Origin: JAVBJN01 sp031546985
GTDB taxonomy: Bacteria > Bacteroidota > Bacteroidia > Chitinophagales > Chitinophagaceae
Assembly: GCA_031546985.1 (NCBI GenBank)
Contig: JAVBJN010000077.1
Coordinates: forward strand, 62,001-126,000
Reading direction: 5' to 3'
DNA: 64,000 nt
The notes under the pieces were generated by a model, which was not told the origin of the DNA, ran no database searches, and saw only the letters and a list, made by a program, of their open reading frames with translations. Below are positions 52,900-62,110 of this stretch, piece by piece; position 1 is the stretch's first letter, and each line of letters starts with the position of its first letter. Position numbers and translations under genes: made by a program.

Positions 52900-54699
52900 T
52901 TGATCCCGAAATTATTTTTTACCCTATTATTGATCTGCTGCGCACCAGCAGTTTTTGCCCAGCAACTGCTGGGCAAAAAAGTTTCTGTAACCGTGGTGGA
53001 TAAACCGGTGCAGGAAGTGCTTACGCAAATCAGTAAGCAAGGTGATTTCCAGTTTTCCTACAACAGCAACCTTACCAAAAAATATGGCAAAGTATCTATC
53101 ACCGCTGAAGATAAAACAGTGAAGCAGGTGCTGGATATGATCTTCGATGGCAGCTGCCTGTATCGCGAAACGGGTAATTATGTGATATTGCGCAAACCCG
53201 GTGAGTACAGCTATACCATTAGCGGTTACGTCCGGGATTTGTCTACCGGGCAGAGCGTGCCCAATGCCAGTGTGTATGAGCAGCACCAGCTGGTTTCTAC
53301 CCTTACCAACGAAGAAGGGTTTTTTCGTTTAAAGCTGAAAGACAAATATCCCGATGCGGCCATCAGCCTCAGCAAGCACATGTATATGGATACACTGATG
53401 CCGCTGGAACCGGGCTTTGACCAGCAATTGACCGTAAGCCTGGCTCCTGTAAAAACCAAAACGCTTCCTGTAGTGCTTATTACCGATAAGCCCGAGGTAG
53501 AGAAAACCTGGCTGGGCCGTAATTTTCTTTCTTCCCGCCAAAAAGTGCAGAGCCTGAACATTGGTAACTATTTTGCCTCCAAACCATTTCAGTTCTCTAT
53601 CATACCCGGTGTGGGCACGCATGGCAAAATGAGCGGGCAGGTAGAAGATAAATTCTCGTTTAATGTGCTGGGAGGTTACAATGCCGGTATTAACGGCTTT
53701 GAGCTGGGTACCATCTTTAATATCGTAAAAGGCGATATGAAATATGTGCAGATCGGTGGTTTGTTTAATATTGTAGGTGGTGGTATGGAAGGCGTGCAGA
53801 TCGGTGGCGCTTACAACCAGGTGTTTGATTCCGTAGCAGGCGTGCAGATCGGTGGTTTAGGCTCTATTGTGAAGGGGAGTGTAGAAGGGGTACAGATTGG
53901 CGGGCTGGCCAATATTGATGGCGGCAGCATGGAAGGCGTGCAAATTGGTGGTTTATACAACCAGGCTTCTCATACGGTAAATGGCACGCAGATCGGCGGC
54001 ATGGCCAATATTGCGCTGGGCGATATGAAGGGTACACAAATTGCAGGGTTGGTTAGCTTTGCAACCAATAGTGCCGAGGGCGTGCAGATCAGTGGCTTAA
54101 TGAACTACGCCAAAGATTTTGATGGTATGCAGATCGCAGGTTTTTTGAACGTAGCCAAAACCGTAAAAGGGTTTCAGTTAGGGTTTATCAATATTGCCGA
54201 TAGTTCTTCGGGGTTCAACCTCGGCTTTATCAACATCATCCGCAATGGTTACCATAAGGCTTCGGTTTATGCCAACGATATTACGCCCTTCAATATAGCA
54301 GTGAAAACAGGTACCTATAAATTTTACAACATACTCTTTGCCGGTGCCGATCCTTTTGGCGATAAAGCCTACACGGTGGGTTATGGCATCGGTAGCGATT
54401 TTCGTTTGGGGCGCCGGTTGTCGTTAACCCTGGAGTTATCGGCACAAGGCATGTATCTCGGCACCTGGGAGAATGTGCCTACCATCAGCAGGTTGCAACC
54501 CAGCTTGCAGGTGCAGGTAGCCAAAGGTGTCAGGGTTTATGCAGGTCCTGCCTTATCGGTTTGTTATTCGCCGCTGCCGTTTACGCCGGTTAGCGGGTAC
54601 GAGACGCTGCCTATTCCCGAGCCAGGTACGTTTAGCTGGGATCTGGGCAACCGGGTCAATAGCTGGTTGGGCTGGCAGGCTGGTATAGTCTTCTTCTGA
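52900..54699 (+). CDS. STN-domain outer-membrane-type protein with LA_2272-like surface repeats
   Basis: 599 residues, TTG start. Signal peptide (PKLFFTLLLICCAPAVFA), an STN (secretin/TonB short) domain at ~25-85 (VTVVDKPVQEVLTQISKQGDFQFSY) and a carboxypeptidase-like beta-sandwich at ~107-185. Then come ~12 degenerate 16-residue repeats (GVQIGGLxNxxxGSxE) like LA_2272-type surface repeats, and a ~130-residue beta-rich end that may be a small barrel. In normal sigma/FecR loci this position is held by a SusC-type TonB receptor; here the receptor barrel is replaced. It probably signals to FecR through the STN domain. Confidence 0.82.
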   Translation: MIPKLFFTLLLICCAPAVFAQQLLGKKVSVTVVDKPVQEVLTQISKQGDFQFSYNSNLTKKYGKVSITAEDKTVKQVLDMIFDGSCLYRETGNYVILRKPGEYSYTISGYVRDLSTGQSVPNASVYEQHQLVSTLTNEEGFFRLKLKDKYPDAAISLSKHMYMDTLMPLEPGFDQQLTVSLAPVKTKTLPVVLITDKPEVEKTWLGRNFLSSRQKVQSLNIGNYFASKPFQFSIIPGVGTHGKMSGQVEDKFSFNVLGGYNAGINGFELGTIFNIVKGDMKYVQIGGLFNIVGGGMEGVQIGGAYNQVFDSVAGVQIGGLGSIVKGSVEGVQIGGLANIDGGSMEGVQIGGLYNQASHTVNGTQIGGMANIALGDMKGTQIAGLVSFATNSAEGVQISGLMNYAKDFDGMQIAGFLNVAKTVKGFQLGFINIADSSSGFNLGFINIIRNGYHKASVYANDITPFNIAVKTGTYKFYNILFAGADPFGDKAYTVGYGIGSDFRLGRRLSLTLELSAQGMYLGTWENVPTISRLQPSLQVQVAKGVRVYAGPALSVCYSPLPFTPVSGYETLPIPEPGTFSWDLGNRVNSWLGWQAGIVFF

Positions 54700-54719
54700 T
54701 CGTTGTTATTCGCATCATA

Positions 54720-54757
54720 CAAAGCCATTGATATTGTTCAGTGGCTTTTCTTTTTTT
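54720..54757 (+). terminator. Terminator after the STN-repeat gene
   Basis: AAAGCCATTGA (54721-54731) / TCAGTGGCTTT (54738-54748) with T-run. Confidence 0.7.
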
Positions 54758-54837
54758 ACAAAACGGGCATAAACTTTTAAACAGAGTAGGGGTAAGTTTT
54801 CATTCAGGTGTCTTGTTATAAATCATCTGAAAATACT

Positions 54838-56070
54838 ATGACCTTCAAGATCCACAAAGCCGTAGCCTTAGCAAGTATTACTGCATTACTGATGACCGGC
54901 TTCGCAACTGTAACCCACGCGCAGGATACCGACAAAGAAGAAACAGAACAGGAAGCTGCGCCGCAACAAACCTGTACCACCAGGCTGGCGCATATAGGTT
55001 TTATTTATCCCATCAGCACCAACGGGCTTGATGCAAAGGAGTACACCAATATATTTTCGTTTCATGCGCTGGCCGGTGTGTCGGGTGGCGAAAAAGCTTT
55101 TTGCCTCTCGGGCTTAACTTCTGTAATTAAGAACAATGCAACCGGTGTGCAGATTGCCGGATTGACCAACCACATTGGCGGCAGTTCCGAAGGTGTGCAG
55201 ATTGCAGGTTTAATGAACCAGGTAAGAGGCCATGCCAAAGGCGCGCAGGTGGCAGGGTTAATTAATCTTACCAAAGGTACCGAAGGCGCACAGGTAGGCG
55301 GGCTCGTAAATCTCAGTGCCGGAGAAACCAAAGGTGTCCAGGTAGCAGGCTTGCTCAATACCACTGCCGATATGACCGGGTTTCAGGTGGCGGGACTTAC
55401 CAATACCAGCAAAGGAAAAGTAAAAGGTGCGCAGGTGGCTGGTTTGCTCAATAATACCAAAGATGCAGAAGGATTTCAATTGGCGGGGCTGGTAAACAAC
55501 AGTAAAGATGTAGAAGGTTTTCAGATGGCTGGCCTTTTGAACAATGCTAAAAAAGTAAGAGGCGTGCAATTTGCTGGTTTTGTAAATGTGGCCGATAGCA
55601 GTGATTACCCCATTGGTGTGGTTAATATTATTAAGAACGGCGAAAAATCATTCGGCTTGTCAATCGATGAAACTCAAACTGCTCTGCTCACTTTCCGTTC
55701 CGGTGGCCGTGTATTGTATGGTATTCTTGGTGTAGGGTACAATTTTAAAGCTACCAAATCACTGTATGCCATCGAAGCAGGTTATGGTGCCCGCATTCCG
55801 GTTTACAAAAACTTTAAGTTAAGTGCCGAGGCGGTGTGTATGTCGCTCAACGATATTGGCGAGGAATGGTACATTAAATCCAGCCTGCGGGTATTGCCTT
55901 CTTACACTTTTGCCAACCGCATACAGATTTATGCCGGCCCCACAGTTAATTTCCTCAACAATACTTTTGGCAGCAATGAACTCGTGCATAATTATGTATG
56001 GAGTCCGTCGGCCAGTGATACTTATGGATTGTATTTCGGATTTACAGGAGGCATTCAGGTTAAGTTTTAG
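54838..56070 (+). CDS. Exported LA_2272-like surface repeat protein
   Basis: 410 residues from the ATG at 54838; an upstream GTG at 54808 would add ten unlikely residues. Signal peptide (KAVALASITALLMTGFATVTHA), then ten repeats of 15-16 residues with core GVQ(I/V)AGLxN (~110-265), and a beta-rich C-terminal half probably forming a membrane or surface domain. It resembles the repeat region of the preceding protein and is likely part of the same regulon or envelope structure. Confidence 0.82.
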   Translation: MTFKIHKAVALASITALLMTGFATVTHAQDTDKEETEQEAAPQQTCTTRLAHIGFIYPISTNGLDAKEYTNIFSFHALAGVSGGEKAFCLSGLTSVIKNNATGVQIAGLTNHIGGSSEGVQIAGLMNQVRGHAKGAQVAGLINLTKGTEGAQVGGLVNLSAGETKGVQVAGLLNTTADMTGFQVAGLTNTSKGKVKGAQVAGLLNNTKDAEGFQLAGLVNNSKDVEGFQMAGLLNNAKKVRGVQFAGFVNVADSSDYPIGVVNIIKNGEKSFGLSIDETQTALLTFRSGGRVLYGILGVGYNFKATKSLYAIEAGYGARIPVYKNFKLSAEAVCMSLNDIGEEWYIKSSLRVLPSYTFANRIQIYAGPTVNFLNNTFGSNELVHNYVWSPSASDTYGLYFGFTGGIQVKF

Positions 56071-56093
56071 CAATAGTTTTATGGATTATCAAG

Positions 56094-56120
56094 GGCCCCG
56101 CCGCAAGGCGGGGCTTTTGT
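56094..56120 (+). terminator. Terminator after the repeat protein
   Basis: GCCCCGCC / GGCGGGGC hairpin with loop GCAA, then TTTT. Confidence 0.72.
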
Positions 56121-56138
56121 ATTTAGGAGAAAGATCTG

Positions 56139-56220
56139 ATCTGCGGGATCTGCGTGGTTTTTAATCTGCGTAAATCTGCGGGACCATCTCGTGTCGTTTC
56201 CTGCAGATTTGCTCAGTCTG
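56139..56220. repeat. Short ATCTGCG repeat block
   Basis: ATCTGCG occurs four times (56139, 56148, 56164, 56174) and in part-inverted form near 56211. Typical of interspersed intergenic repeats in Bacteroidota. The rest of 56221-56500 holds no supported gene. Confidence 0.4.
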
Positions 56221-56506
56221 TGGTCTAAAGACTCCGCCCTCGCTTAAAGATCCTTAAATCAGACATTATTATTCTTTTAAGATACTGCTTCCTTGTGACT
56301 CGGTGCAGCATGACAAAGACGAAAGGGGCATGCTGATGAGTAATGGAAGAGCAAAAGCAAAGCCTGCCAGCGCTTGTCTCGTCACGGTGAGGGCAGCTCC
56401 TGTCAGGTTTATATTCCCGGCCAGAGATCATAAATCACAGATCGGAGATCTCACATCCTACATCCGACATTACATAATAGATTCTCCCATAGTCCCTATT
56501 AACAAT

Positions 56507-56554
56507 TACTATTAAAAAAATAGTAGCAATTTATCTAGTACTAACCTATCTTTG
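56507..56554 (+). promoter_or_regulatory. Operator-like palindrome and promoter of the HxlR gene
   Basis: TACTATT (56507-56513) and AATAGTA (56519-56525) make a perfect palindrome with a 5-base spacer, similar in ends to sites bound by HxlR/DUF24-type regulators. TATCTTTG (56547-56554) is a good -7 box, 30 bases before the start codon. Confidence 0.5.
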
Positions 56555-56583
56555 CATAGTGATCAAGAATAAAGGTTTTAAGA

Positions 56584-56976
56584 ATGGCTAAACCCGGAAA
56601 ATACGTTGGAGAATGTCCTTTTGAGGCAGCGATGCAGGTGCTGGAAGGTAAGTGGAAGTTGATGATTCTCCATCAGTTATGCGAGCGAGGTACCATGCGG
56701 TTTAAGGAACTGGAACGCCGGATTCCTAATATTAACCCTGGTATGCTTACCAAAGAGCTGAAGGCATTGGAAGAGAGCGGTATGATCGAGAGACATGCTT
56801 ATGCTACCATTCCCCCAACAGTAGAATATTCCCTGTCTGAATTTGGCGCTACCCTTAAGCCGGTAGTAGCTTCTATCTGCGACTGGGGCCGCCTGCATAT
56901 GGATAAATTCCAGAATGCGAGTTGCAGCCTGGTTGACGCGGAAGTAGCCGAAGGCGACTGCGAAGACGGGGTGTAA
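56584..56976 (+). CDS. HxlR-family transcriptional regulator
   Basis: 130 residues. Winged helix at ~10-100 with the HxlR signature CPFEAAMQVLEGKWKLMILHQL, then MRFKELERRIPNINPGMLTKELKALEESGMIERH and VEYSLSEFG. A Cys near the N-terminus (Cys11) could sense redox or electrophiles, as in several family members. Its own upstream palindrome suggests autoregulation. The suf operon begins 167 bases downstream with a separate promoter-like box. Confidence 0.9.
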   Translation: MAKPGKYVGECPFEAAMQVLEGKWKLMILHQLCERGTMRFKELERRIPNINPGMLTKELKALEESGMIERHAYATIPPTVEYSLSEFGATLKPVVASICDWGRLHMDKFQNASCSLVDAEVAEGDCEDGV

Positions 56977-57065
56977 GCCATTGATTAGGAATATATTTCC
57001 TATATATAAATAAAAATTTCCCGAATATAGAAATGTCTGAAAAGGGTCGGGGATTTTGGTTAACG

Positions 57066-57073
57066 TAATTTTG
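57066..57073 (+). promoter_or_regulatory. -7 element for the suf operon
   Basis: TAATTTTG fits TAnnTTTG. It lies 4 bases before a possible TTG start at 57077, which therefore cannot be used; the ATG at 57143 is the start. Confidence 0.55.
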
Positions 57074-57142
57074 TAATTGGAAAGGCATCCAATACCCACT
57101 CTGGGACGGAGTCTTCCGGATTTAAGTATATACGAGCAAAAC

Positions 57143-58588
57143 ATGCAAACAGAACAAGATTTTCTGAATGATTTGTCCACGCAGGAGTATGAGCATGGTT
57201 TTACCACGGAGATTGAAATGGAGTTCGCTCCCATTGGTCTTAACGAGGATACCATCCGTTTTATTTCTGCCAAGAAGAATGAGCCGGAATGGTTGCTGGA
57301 ATGGCGCCTGAAAGCGCTGCGCCAGTTCCTGAAAATGGACATGCCCACCTGGCAGAACTTTAAAGCTCCGGACGTAGATTTTCAAGCCATTTCCTATTAC
57401 GCAGCCCCACGTAACCAGGCCAAATACAATAGTTTAGACGAAGTAGATCCAGAATTGCTGGCCACTTTCGCCAAACTGGGTATTCCCCTGGGCGAGCAGG
57501 CCGCGCTGGCGGGTGTAGCGGTAGATGCGGTGTTCGACAGCGTATCGGTAGCCACCACCTTTAAAGAAAAGCTGAAAGAAAAGGGCGTTATTTTCTGCCC
57601 TATCAGCGAAGCGGTACATGAGCACCCCGAACTGGTAAAAAAATACCTGGGTTCTGTAGTGCCCCTCACCGATAACTTTTACGCAGCATTGAACTCAGCG
57701 GTATTCTCCGATGGTTCATTTGTATATATCCCCAAAGGCGTTCGCTGCCCGATGGAGTTGAGCACCTATTTCAGGATCAACGCCAAAAACACCGGCCAGT
57801 TTGAGCGTACCCTTATTATTGCCGACGAAAGCAGTTATGTAAGTTACCTGGAAGGTTGTACGGCTCCTATGCGCGACGAAAACCAGCTGCACGCCGCAGT
57901 GGTGGAACTGATTGCACTGGAAGATGCCGAGATCAAATATTCTACAGTACAAAACTGGTACCCTGGCGATAAAGACGGTAAAGGTGGTATTTACAACTTC
58001 GTTACCAAACGTGGCATCTGCAGGGGTAATAATTCCAAAATCAGCTGGACGCAGGTAGAAACCGGTTCGGCCATTACCTGGAAATACCCAAGCCTGATCC
58101 TGAAAGGTGACAATGCGGTAGGTGAATTTTATTCTGTAGCCCTTACCAAAGGACACCAGATTGCCGATACCGGTACCAAAATTTACCACCTGGGCAAAAA
58201 CACCCGCAGCCGCATCATTTCCAAAGGTATCAGCGCTGGCGTAAGCCACAACAGCTACCGTGGATTGGTACAAATGGGTCCCAATGCAGAGCACGCCAGG
58301 AACTTTACCCAGTGCGATTCCCTGCTTATCGGCGACCGTTGCGGTGCGCATACGTTCCCTTATATCGAAAGCAAAAACCCTACGGCAATCGTAGAGCATG
58401 AGGCTACTACCTCTAAAATTGCCGAAGACCAGATATTTTACCTCAACCAACGTGGTATCGATAACGAAAAAGCCGTAGCGCTTATCGTAAACGGTTACGC
58501 TAAAGAAGTACTGAACAATCTGCCAATGGAGTTTGCCGTAGAAGCGCAAAAACTGCTGGCCGTATCACTGGAAGGAAGTGTAGGTTAA
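57143..58588 (+). CDS. sufB: Fe-S cluster assembly scaffold SufB
   Basis: 481 residues, full length. SufB core beta-helix with the conserved RCPMELSTYFRINAKNTGQFERT block, GCTAP, and a C-terminal region with AGVSHNSYRG, ARNFTQCDSLLIGDRCGAHTFPY (cluster ligand Cys residues) and IVEHEATTSKI. With SufC and SufD it forms the SufBC2D scaffold, on which sulfur from SufS/SufE is assembled into Fe-S clusters. Confidence 0.97.
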   Translation: MQTEQDFLNDLSTQEYEHGFTTEIEMEFAPIGLNEDTIRFISAKKNEPEWLLEWRLKALRQFLKMDMPTWQNFKAPDVDFQAISYYAAPRNQAKYNSLDEVDPELLATFAKLGIPLGEQAALAGVAVDAVFDSVSVATTFKEKLKEKGVIFCPISEAVHEHPELVKKYLGSVVPLTDNFYAALNSAVFSDGSFVYIPKGVRCPMELSTYFRINAKNTGQFERTLIIADESSYVSYLEGCTAPMRDENQLHAAVVELIALEDAEIKYSTVQNWYPGDKDGKGGIYNFVTKRGICRGNNSKISWTQVETGSAITWKYPSLILKGDNAVGEFYSVALTKGHQIADTGTKIYHLGKNTRSRIISKGISAGVSHNSYRGLVQMGPNAEHARNFTQCDSLLIGDRCGAHTFPYIESKNPTAIVEHEATTSKIAEDQIFYLNQRGIDNEKAVALIVNGYAKEVLNNLPMEFAVEAQKLLAVSLEGSVG

Positions 58589-58668
58589 TAACCTGCTGTA
58601 TATAAAAAGAAGACAAAGGATGGGCAACCATCCCAACCGTTCAAAAATTCAACGCATAAACATATAAC

Positions 58669-59433
58669 ATGTTACAGATCGTAAACTTACAGGCATCTGT
58701 TGAAGGTAAAGAGATTCTGAAGGGCATAAACCTGGAAGTTAAAGCTGGCGAGGTACACGCCATCATGGGACCCAATGGTTCTGGTAAAAGTACGCTGGCA
58801 TCTGTGCTGGCTGGCCGCGAAAACTATGAAGTAACCGGTGGTTCTGTATCATTTGATGGTAAAGACCTGCTGGATATGGACCCGGAAATACGTGCACGCG
58901 AAGGTTTGTTCCTGGCGTTTCAATACCCGGTAGAGATTCCGGGCGTGTCTAACGTAAACTTCCTGAAAACCGCTGTAAGTGAAATTCGTGAGCACCAGGG
59001 TTTACCGCCTTTGGATGCCAAGGATTTTCTGAAACTGCTGAAAGAGAAACAACAGTTGGTAGAGTTCAGCTCATCACTGGCCAACCGTTCGCTGAACGAA
59101 GGTTTCTCCGGTGGTGAAAAGAAACGCAACGAAATTCTGCAGCTGGCTATGCTCAATCCCAAGCTGGCCATCCTGGACGAAACCGATTCTGGCCTGGATA
59201 TTGATGCCCTGCGTATCGTTTCCAACGGTGTAAATAAACTGCGCAACGAAGGCAATGCTTTTGTGGTGATCACCCACTACCAGCGCTTGCTGGAGTACAT
59301 TGTGCCGGATGTGGTGCACGTGCTCTGGAATGGCCGCATTGTCAAATCCGGTCCTAAAGAACTGGCACTCGAGCTGGAAGAAAAAGGCTACGACTGGCTC
59401 AAAGAAGAAGCGAATAATACTGTTGTTGGATAA
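58669..59433 (+). CDS. sufC: Fe-S assembly ATPase SufC
   Basis: 254 residues. ABC ATPase with Walker A GPNGSGKST (34-42, Lys40), signature SGGEKKRNE, Walker B LAILDETDSGLD and H-loop ITHYQR. The signature variant is characteristic of SufC. 80 bases after sufB, 15 before sufD. Confidence 0.97.
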   Translation: MLQIVNLQASVEGKEILKGINLEVKAGEVHAIMGPNGSGKSTLASVLAGRENYEVTGGSVSFDGKDLLDMDPEIRAREGLFLAFQYPVEIPGVSNVNFLKTAVSEIREHQGLPPLDAKDFLKLLKEKQQLVEFSSSLANRSLNEGFSGGEKKRNEILQLAMLNPKLAILDETDSGLDIDALRIVSNGVNKLRNEGNAFVVITHYQRLLEYIVPDVVHVLWNGRIVKSGPKELALELEEKGYDWLKEEANNTVVG

Positions 59434-59447
59434 GTGAAGTCAAAACA

Positions 59448-60785
59448 ATGAATACTACCGTAACATATTCTTTATACGACCAACTGGTGAGCGACTACGC
59501 ATCCCGTTTGCCGCAGTTATCGGCCCACGATACCGCTGCGCAGCAAACCGTACGTGAGCAAGCCTTTGATTGGTTCAAACAAAAAGGTTTTCCTACCATT
59601 AAGCAGGAAGACTGGAAATACACCAGCCTGGTACCCCACCTGAAAGACGGATTTGAAACGCCGGTTTCAGAAGTGGAGCAGTCTGATATTGCAGCGGCTA
59701 TCCTGGCGGTAACCATCCCGGGTTTAGACGCTTACACTGCGGTATTGCTCAATGGCAAACTGCTGCCCGAGTATTCGCAATTACCTGCCGAGGCTAAAGT
59801 GCAGATCCGTTCTGCTGCTGAGAGCCGTGAGGATGCTGTGTTTCAGCAACACTTTGGCCAATATGCCAAAAGCGAAACCTACCACATGGTAGCGCTGAAC
59901 ACCGCTTTCCAAACCGATGGTTTATACATTCACGTGTCTAAAGGCGCTGCGCTGGATAAACCATTGAATGTGCTGCAACTGTTCAGCTCCGATAAACCGG
60001 CGCTGGTACAGCCACGTCACCTGGTAGTGGTAGAAGAAAGAGCAGAGATCAAAATTCTGGAGCAATATTTTGTACCGGCCAACAGTGCTGCTGTACTGAT
60101 TAACTCGGTAACCGAAATCGCTGTTGCAGAAAATGCCATCGCGCACCGCCATGTTATTCAGAATACCACCGATAACGCGCGCATCATTACCCATACCGAG
60201 GTAGCGCAGGCGGCTAATTCTTTATACAACGACTTCCAGTTTTCTTTCCCCGGCGCTAAACTGATCCGTAATAACCTGAACCTGGCTCTGAATGCAGAGC
60301 GTACAGAGTCTCATTTCTACGGTTTGTACATTGCCGGTGGCAACCAACTGGTAGACAACCATACGATGGTAGACCACAAAATGCCCAACTGTTTCAGCAA
60401 TGAACACTACAAAGGCGTAATGCTGGACAATGCCACCGCGGTATTCAACGGTAAGATCTTTGTTCGTCAGGATGCGCAAAAAACCAATGCGTTCCAGAAG
60501 AACAATAACCTGCTGCTGAGTCCTAAAGCAACCATCAACAGCAAACCCCAGCTCGAGATCTTTGCCGACGATGTTAAATGTTCGCATGGTACTACCATCG
60601 GGCAGTTTAATAAAGAACAACTGTTTTACCTCCGCTCCAGGGGTATTGGCCTCGACGAAGCCAAAAACATCCTGGTGCATGCTTTCGCAGGTGATGTAAG
60701 CAGCCAGTTGAGTATTCCTGCTGTTAAGGAGTACATAGACCAGCTTACCGAACAAAGCCTCGATGCAGGAGCTGTAATCATATAA
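59448..60785 (+). CDS. sufD: Fe-S assembly protein SufD
   Basis: 445 residues. SufB-like beta-helix with the SufD-typical QEDWKYTSL near the start and DVKCSHGTTIGQFN, then LFYLRSRGIGLDEAKNILVHAFAGDV at the end. Partner of SufB in the SufBC2D complex. A hairpin follows and the operon may partly terminate here. Confidence 0.96.
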   Translation: MNTTVTYSLYDQLVSDYASRLPQLSAHDTAAQQTVREQAFDWFKQKGFPTIKQEDWKYTSLVPHLKDGFETPVSEVEQSDIAAAILAVTIPGLDAYTAVLLNGKLLPEYSQLPAEAKVQIRSAAESREDAVFQQHFGQYAKSETYHMVALNTAFQTDGLYIHVSKGAALDKPLNVLQLFSSDKPALVQPRHLVVVEERAEIKILEQYFVPANSAAVLINSVTEIAVAENAIAHRHVIQNTTDNARIITHTEVAQAANSLYNDFQFSFPGAKLIRNNLNLALNAERTESHFYGLYIAGGNQLVDNHTMVDHKMPNCFSNEHYKGVMLDNATAVFNGKIFVRQDAQKTNAFQKNNNLLLSPKATINSKPQLEIFADDVKCSHGTTIGQFNKEQLFYLRSRGIGLDEAKNILVHAFAGDVSSQLSIPAVKEYIDQLTEQSLDAGAVII

Positions 60786-60793
60786 TGTATCAT

Positions 60794-60826
60794 AAAAACG
60801 GGGTCTGTTAAAGGGCCCCGTTTTGT
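60794..60826 (+). terminator. Hairpin between sufD and sufS
   Basis: AAAACGGGG / GCCCCGTTTT with an 11-base loop. Likely a partial terminator. It covers the TTG at 60823, so the GTG at 60859 is the better sufS start; TACTTTCG downstream of the hairpin is a near -7 match. Confidence 0.6.
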
Positions 60827-60858
60827 TTCCGTACTTTCGGATTCATAAACTAGTTAAC

Positions 60859-62109
60859 GTGACAACCGATACCAACATCTTAACAACCCCGGACTTTGAC
60901 GTGCAGGCCATCCGCAGTCAGTTTCCTATCCTGGATATTTCTGTAAACGGTGCACCGCTGGTGTATCTCGATAACGCTGCCACCACACAGAAACCACTGG
61001 TGGTGATAGACGCTATTTCGGATTATTACAAAACCCTCAACAGCAATATTCACCGTGGCGTTCACTTCCTGAGTCAGAAAGCGACCGACGCGTATGAAGT
61101 GTCGCGCCGCAAAGTGCAGGCTTTCATCAATGCCCGCCATGAGCATGAAGTAATTATTACCAAAGGCACCACCGATGGTATTAACCTGGTGGCCGATACC
61201 TTTGCCCGTGGCTTCCTCAAAGCAGGTGATGAAATTCTGATCACCGGCATGGAGCACCACTCTAATATTGTGCCCTGGCAAATGGCCTGCGAAAGCAAAG
61301 GCGCTATATTAAAGGTGGTACCGGTTACCGACAGTGGCGAACTGGATATGGAAGCGTTTGACCAACTCCTTACCGAAAAGGTTAAGATGGTGGCCTTTAC
61401 TTATGTATCTAATGCATTGGGTACGGTAAATCCGATACGTGAAATGATTGCCAAAGCACACGCGTTGAACATTCCGGTAATGGTAGATGCAGCGCAGGGT
61501 ATTCAGCACCTTCGCATTGATGTGCAGGAACTGGATTGCGAGTTTATGGTGTTTTCCAGTCACAAAATGTATGGGCCTACCGGTGTTGGTGTGCTGTATG
61601 GTAAAGAAGAATGGTTGAACAAGCTGCCGCCTTACCAGGGTGGGGGCGATATGATCAAGACCGTTACTTTCGAAAAGACCATTTATAACGAATTACCTTT
61701 TAAATTTGAGGCCGGAACGCCCAATATCGAAGCGGGCATTTGCCTGGGCAATGCCATCGATTTCATGAATGAGATCGGTATCGATAACATTGCTGCCCAC
61801 GAGCACCAGCTGTTGCAATACGCTACCGCACAGGTAAAAGAGCTGGATGGTATCCGTTTTATTGGTACTGCCGCAGACAAGGCCAGTGTATTGTCTTTCC
61901 TGGTAGATGGCGCGCATCCTTACGATGTAGGGGTGCTACTCGACAAGCAGGGAGTGGCGGTGCGTACGGGCCACCATTGCGCACAGCCGCTGATGGACCG
62001 TTTTAAAATTCCGGGTACGGTACGTGCGTCTTTCGCAGTGTACAATACCATCGAAGATATTGACCGCTTTGTAACCGCTCTGAAAAGGGCTATTCAAATG
62101 TTGAGATAA
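60859..62109 (+). CDS. sufS: Cysteine desulfurase SufS
   Basis: 416 residues from GTG at 60859. PLP class V enzyme with Lys236 (SSHKMYGPTG), catalytic Cys374 (GHHCAQP), and the type II (SufS) lid. It takes sulfur from cysteine and passes it to SufE, whose gene starts 1 base after its stop. Confidence 0.95.
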   Translation: MTTDTNILTTPDFDVQAIRSQFPILDISVNGAPLVYLDNAATTQKPLVVIDAISDYYKTLNSNIHRGVHFLSQKATDAYEVSRRKVQAFINARHEHEVIITKGTTDGINLVADTFARGFLKAGDEILITGMEHHSNIVPWQMACESKGAILKVVPVTDSGELDMEAFDQLLTEKVKMVAFTYVSNALGTVNPIREMIAKAHALNIPVMVDAAQGIQHLRIDVQELDCEFMVFSSHKMYGPTGVGVLYGKEEWLNKLPPYQGGGDMIKTVTFEKTIYNELPFKFEAGTPNIEAGICLGNAIDFMNEIGIDNIAAHEHQLLQYATAQVKELDGIRFIGTAADKASVLSFLVDGAHPYDVGVLLDKQGVAVRTGHHCAQPLMDRFKIPGTVRASFAVYNTIEDIDRFVTALKRAIQMLR

Positions 62110-62110
62110 C

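Noticed and set aside
60823..60858. TTG start for sufS
   Set aside because: It lies within the terminator hairpin that follows sufD; the GTG at 60859 gives the normal SufS N-terminus.
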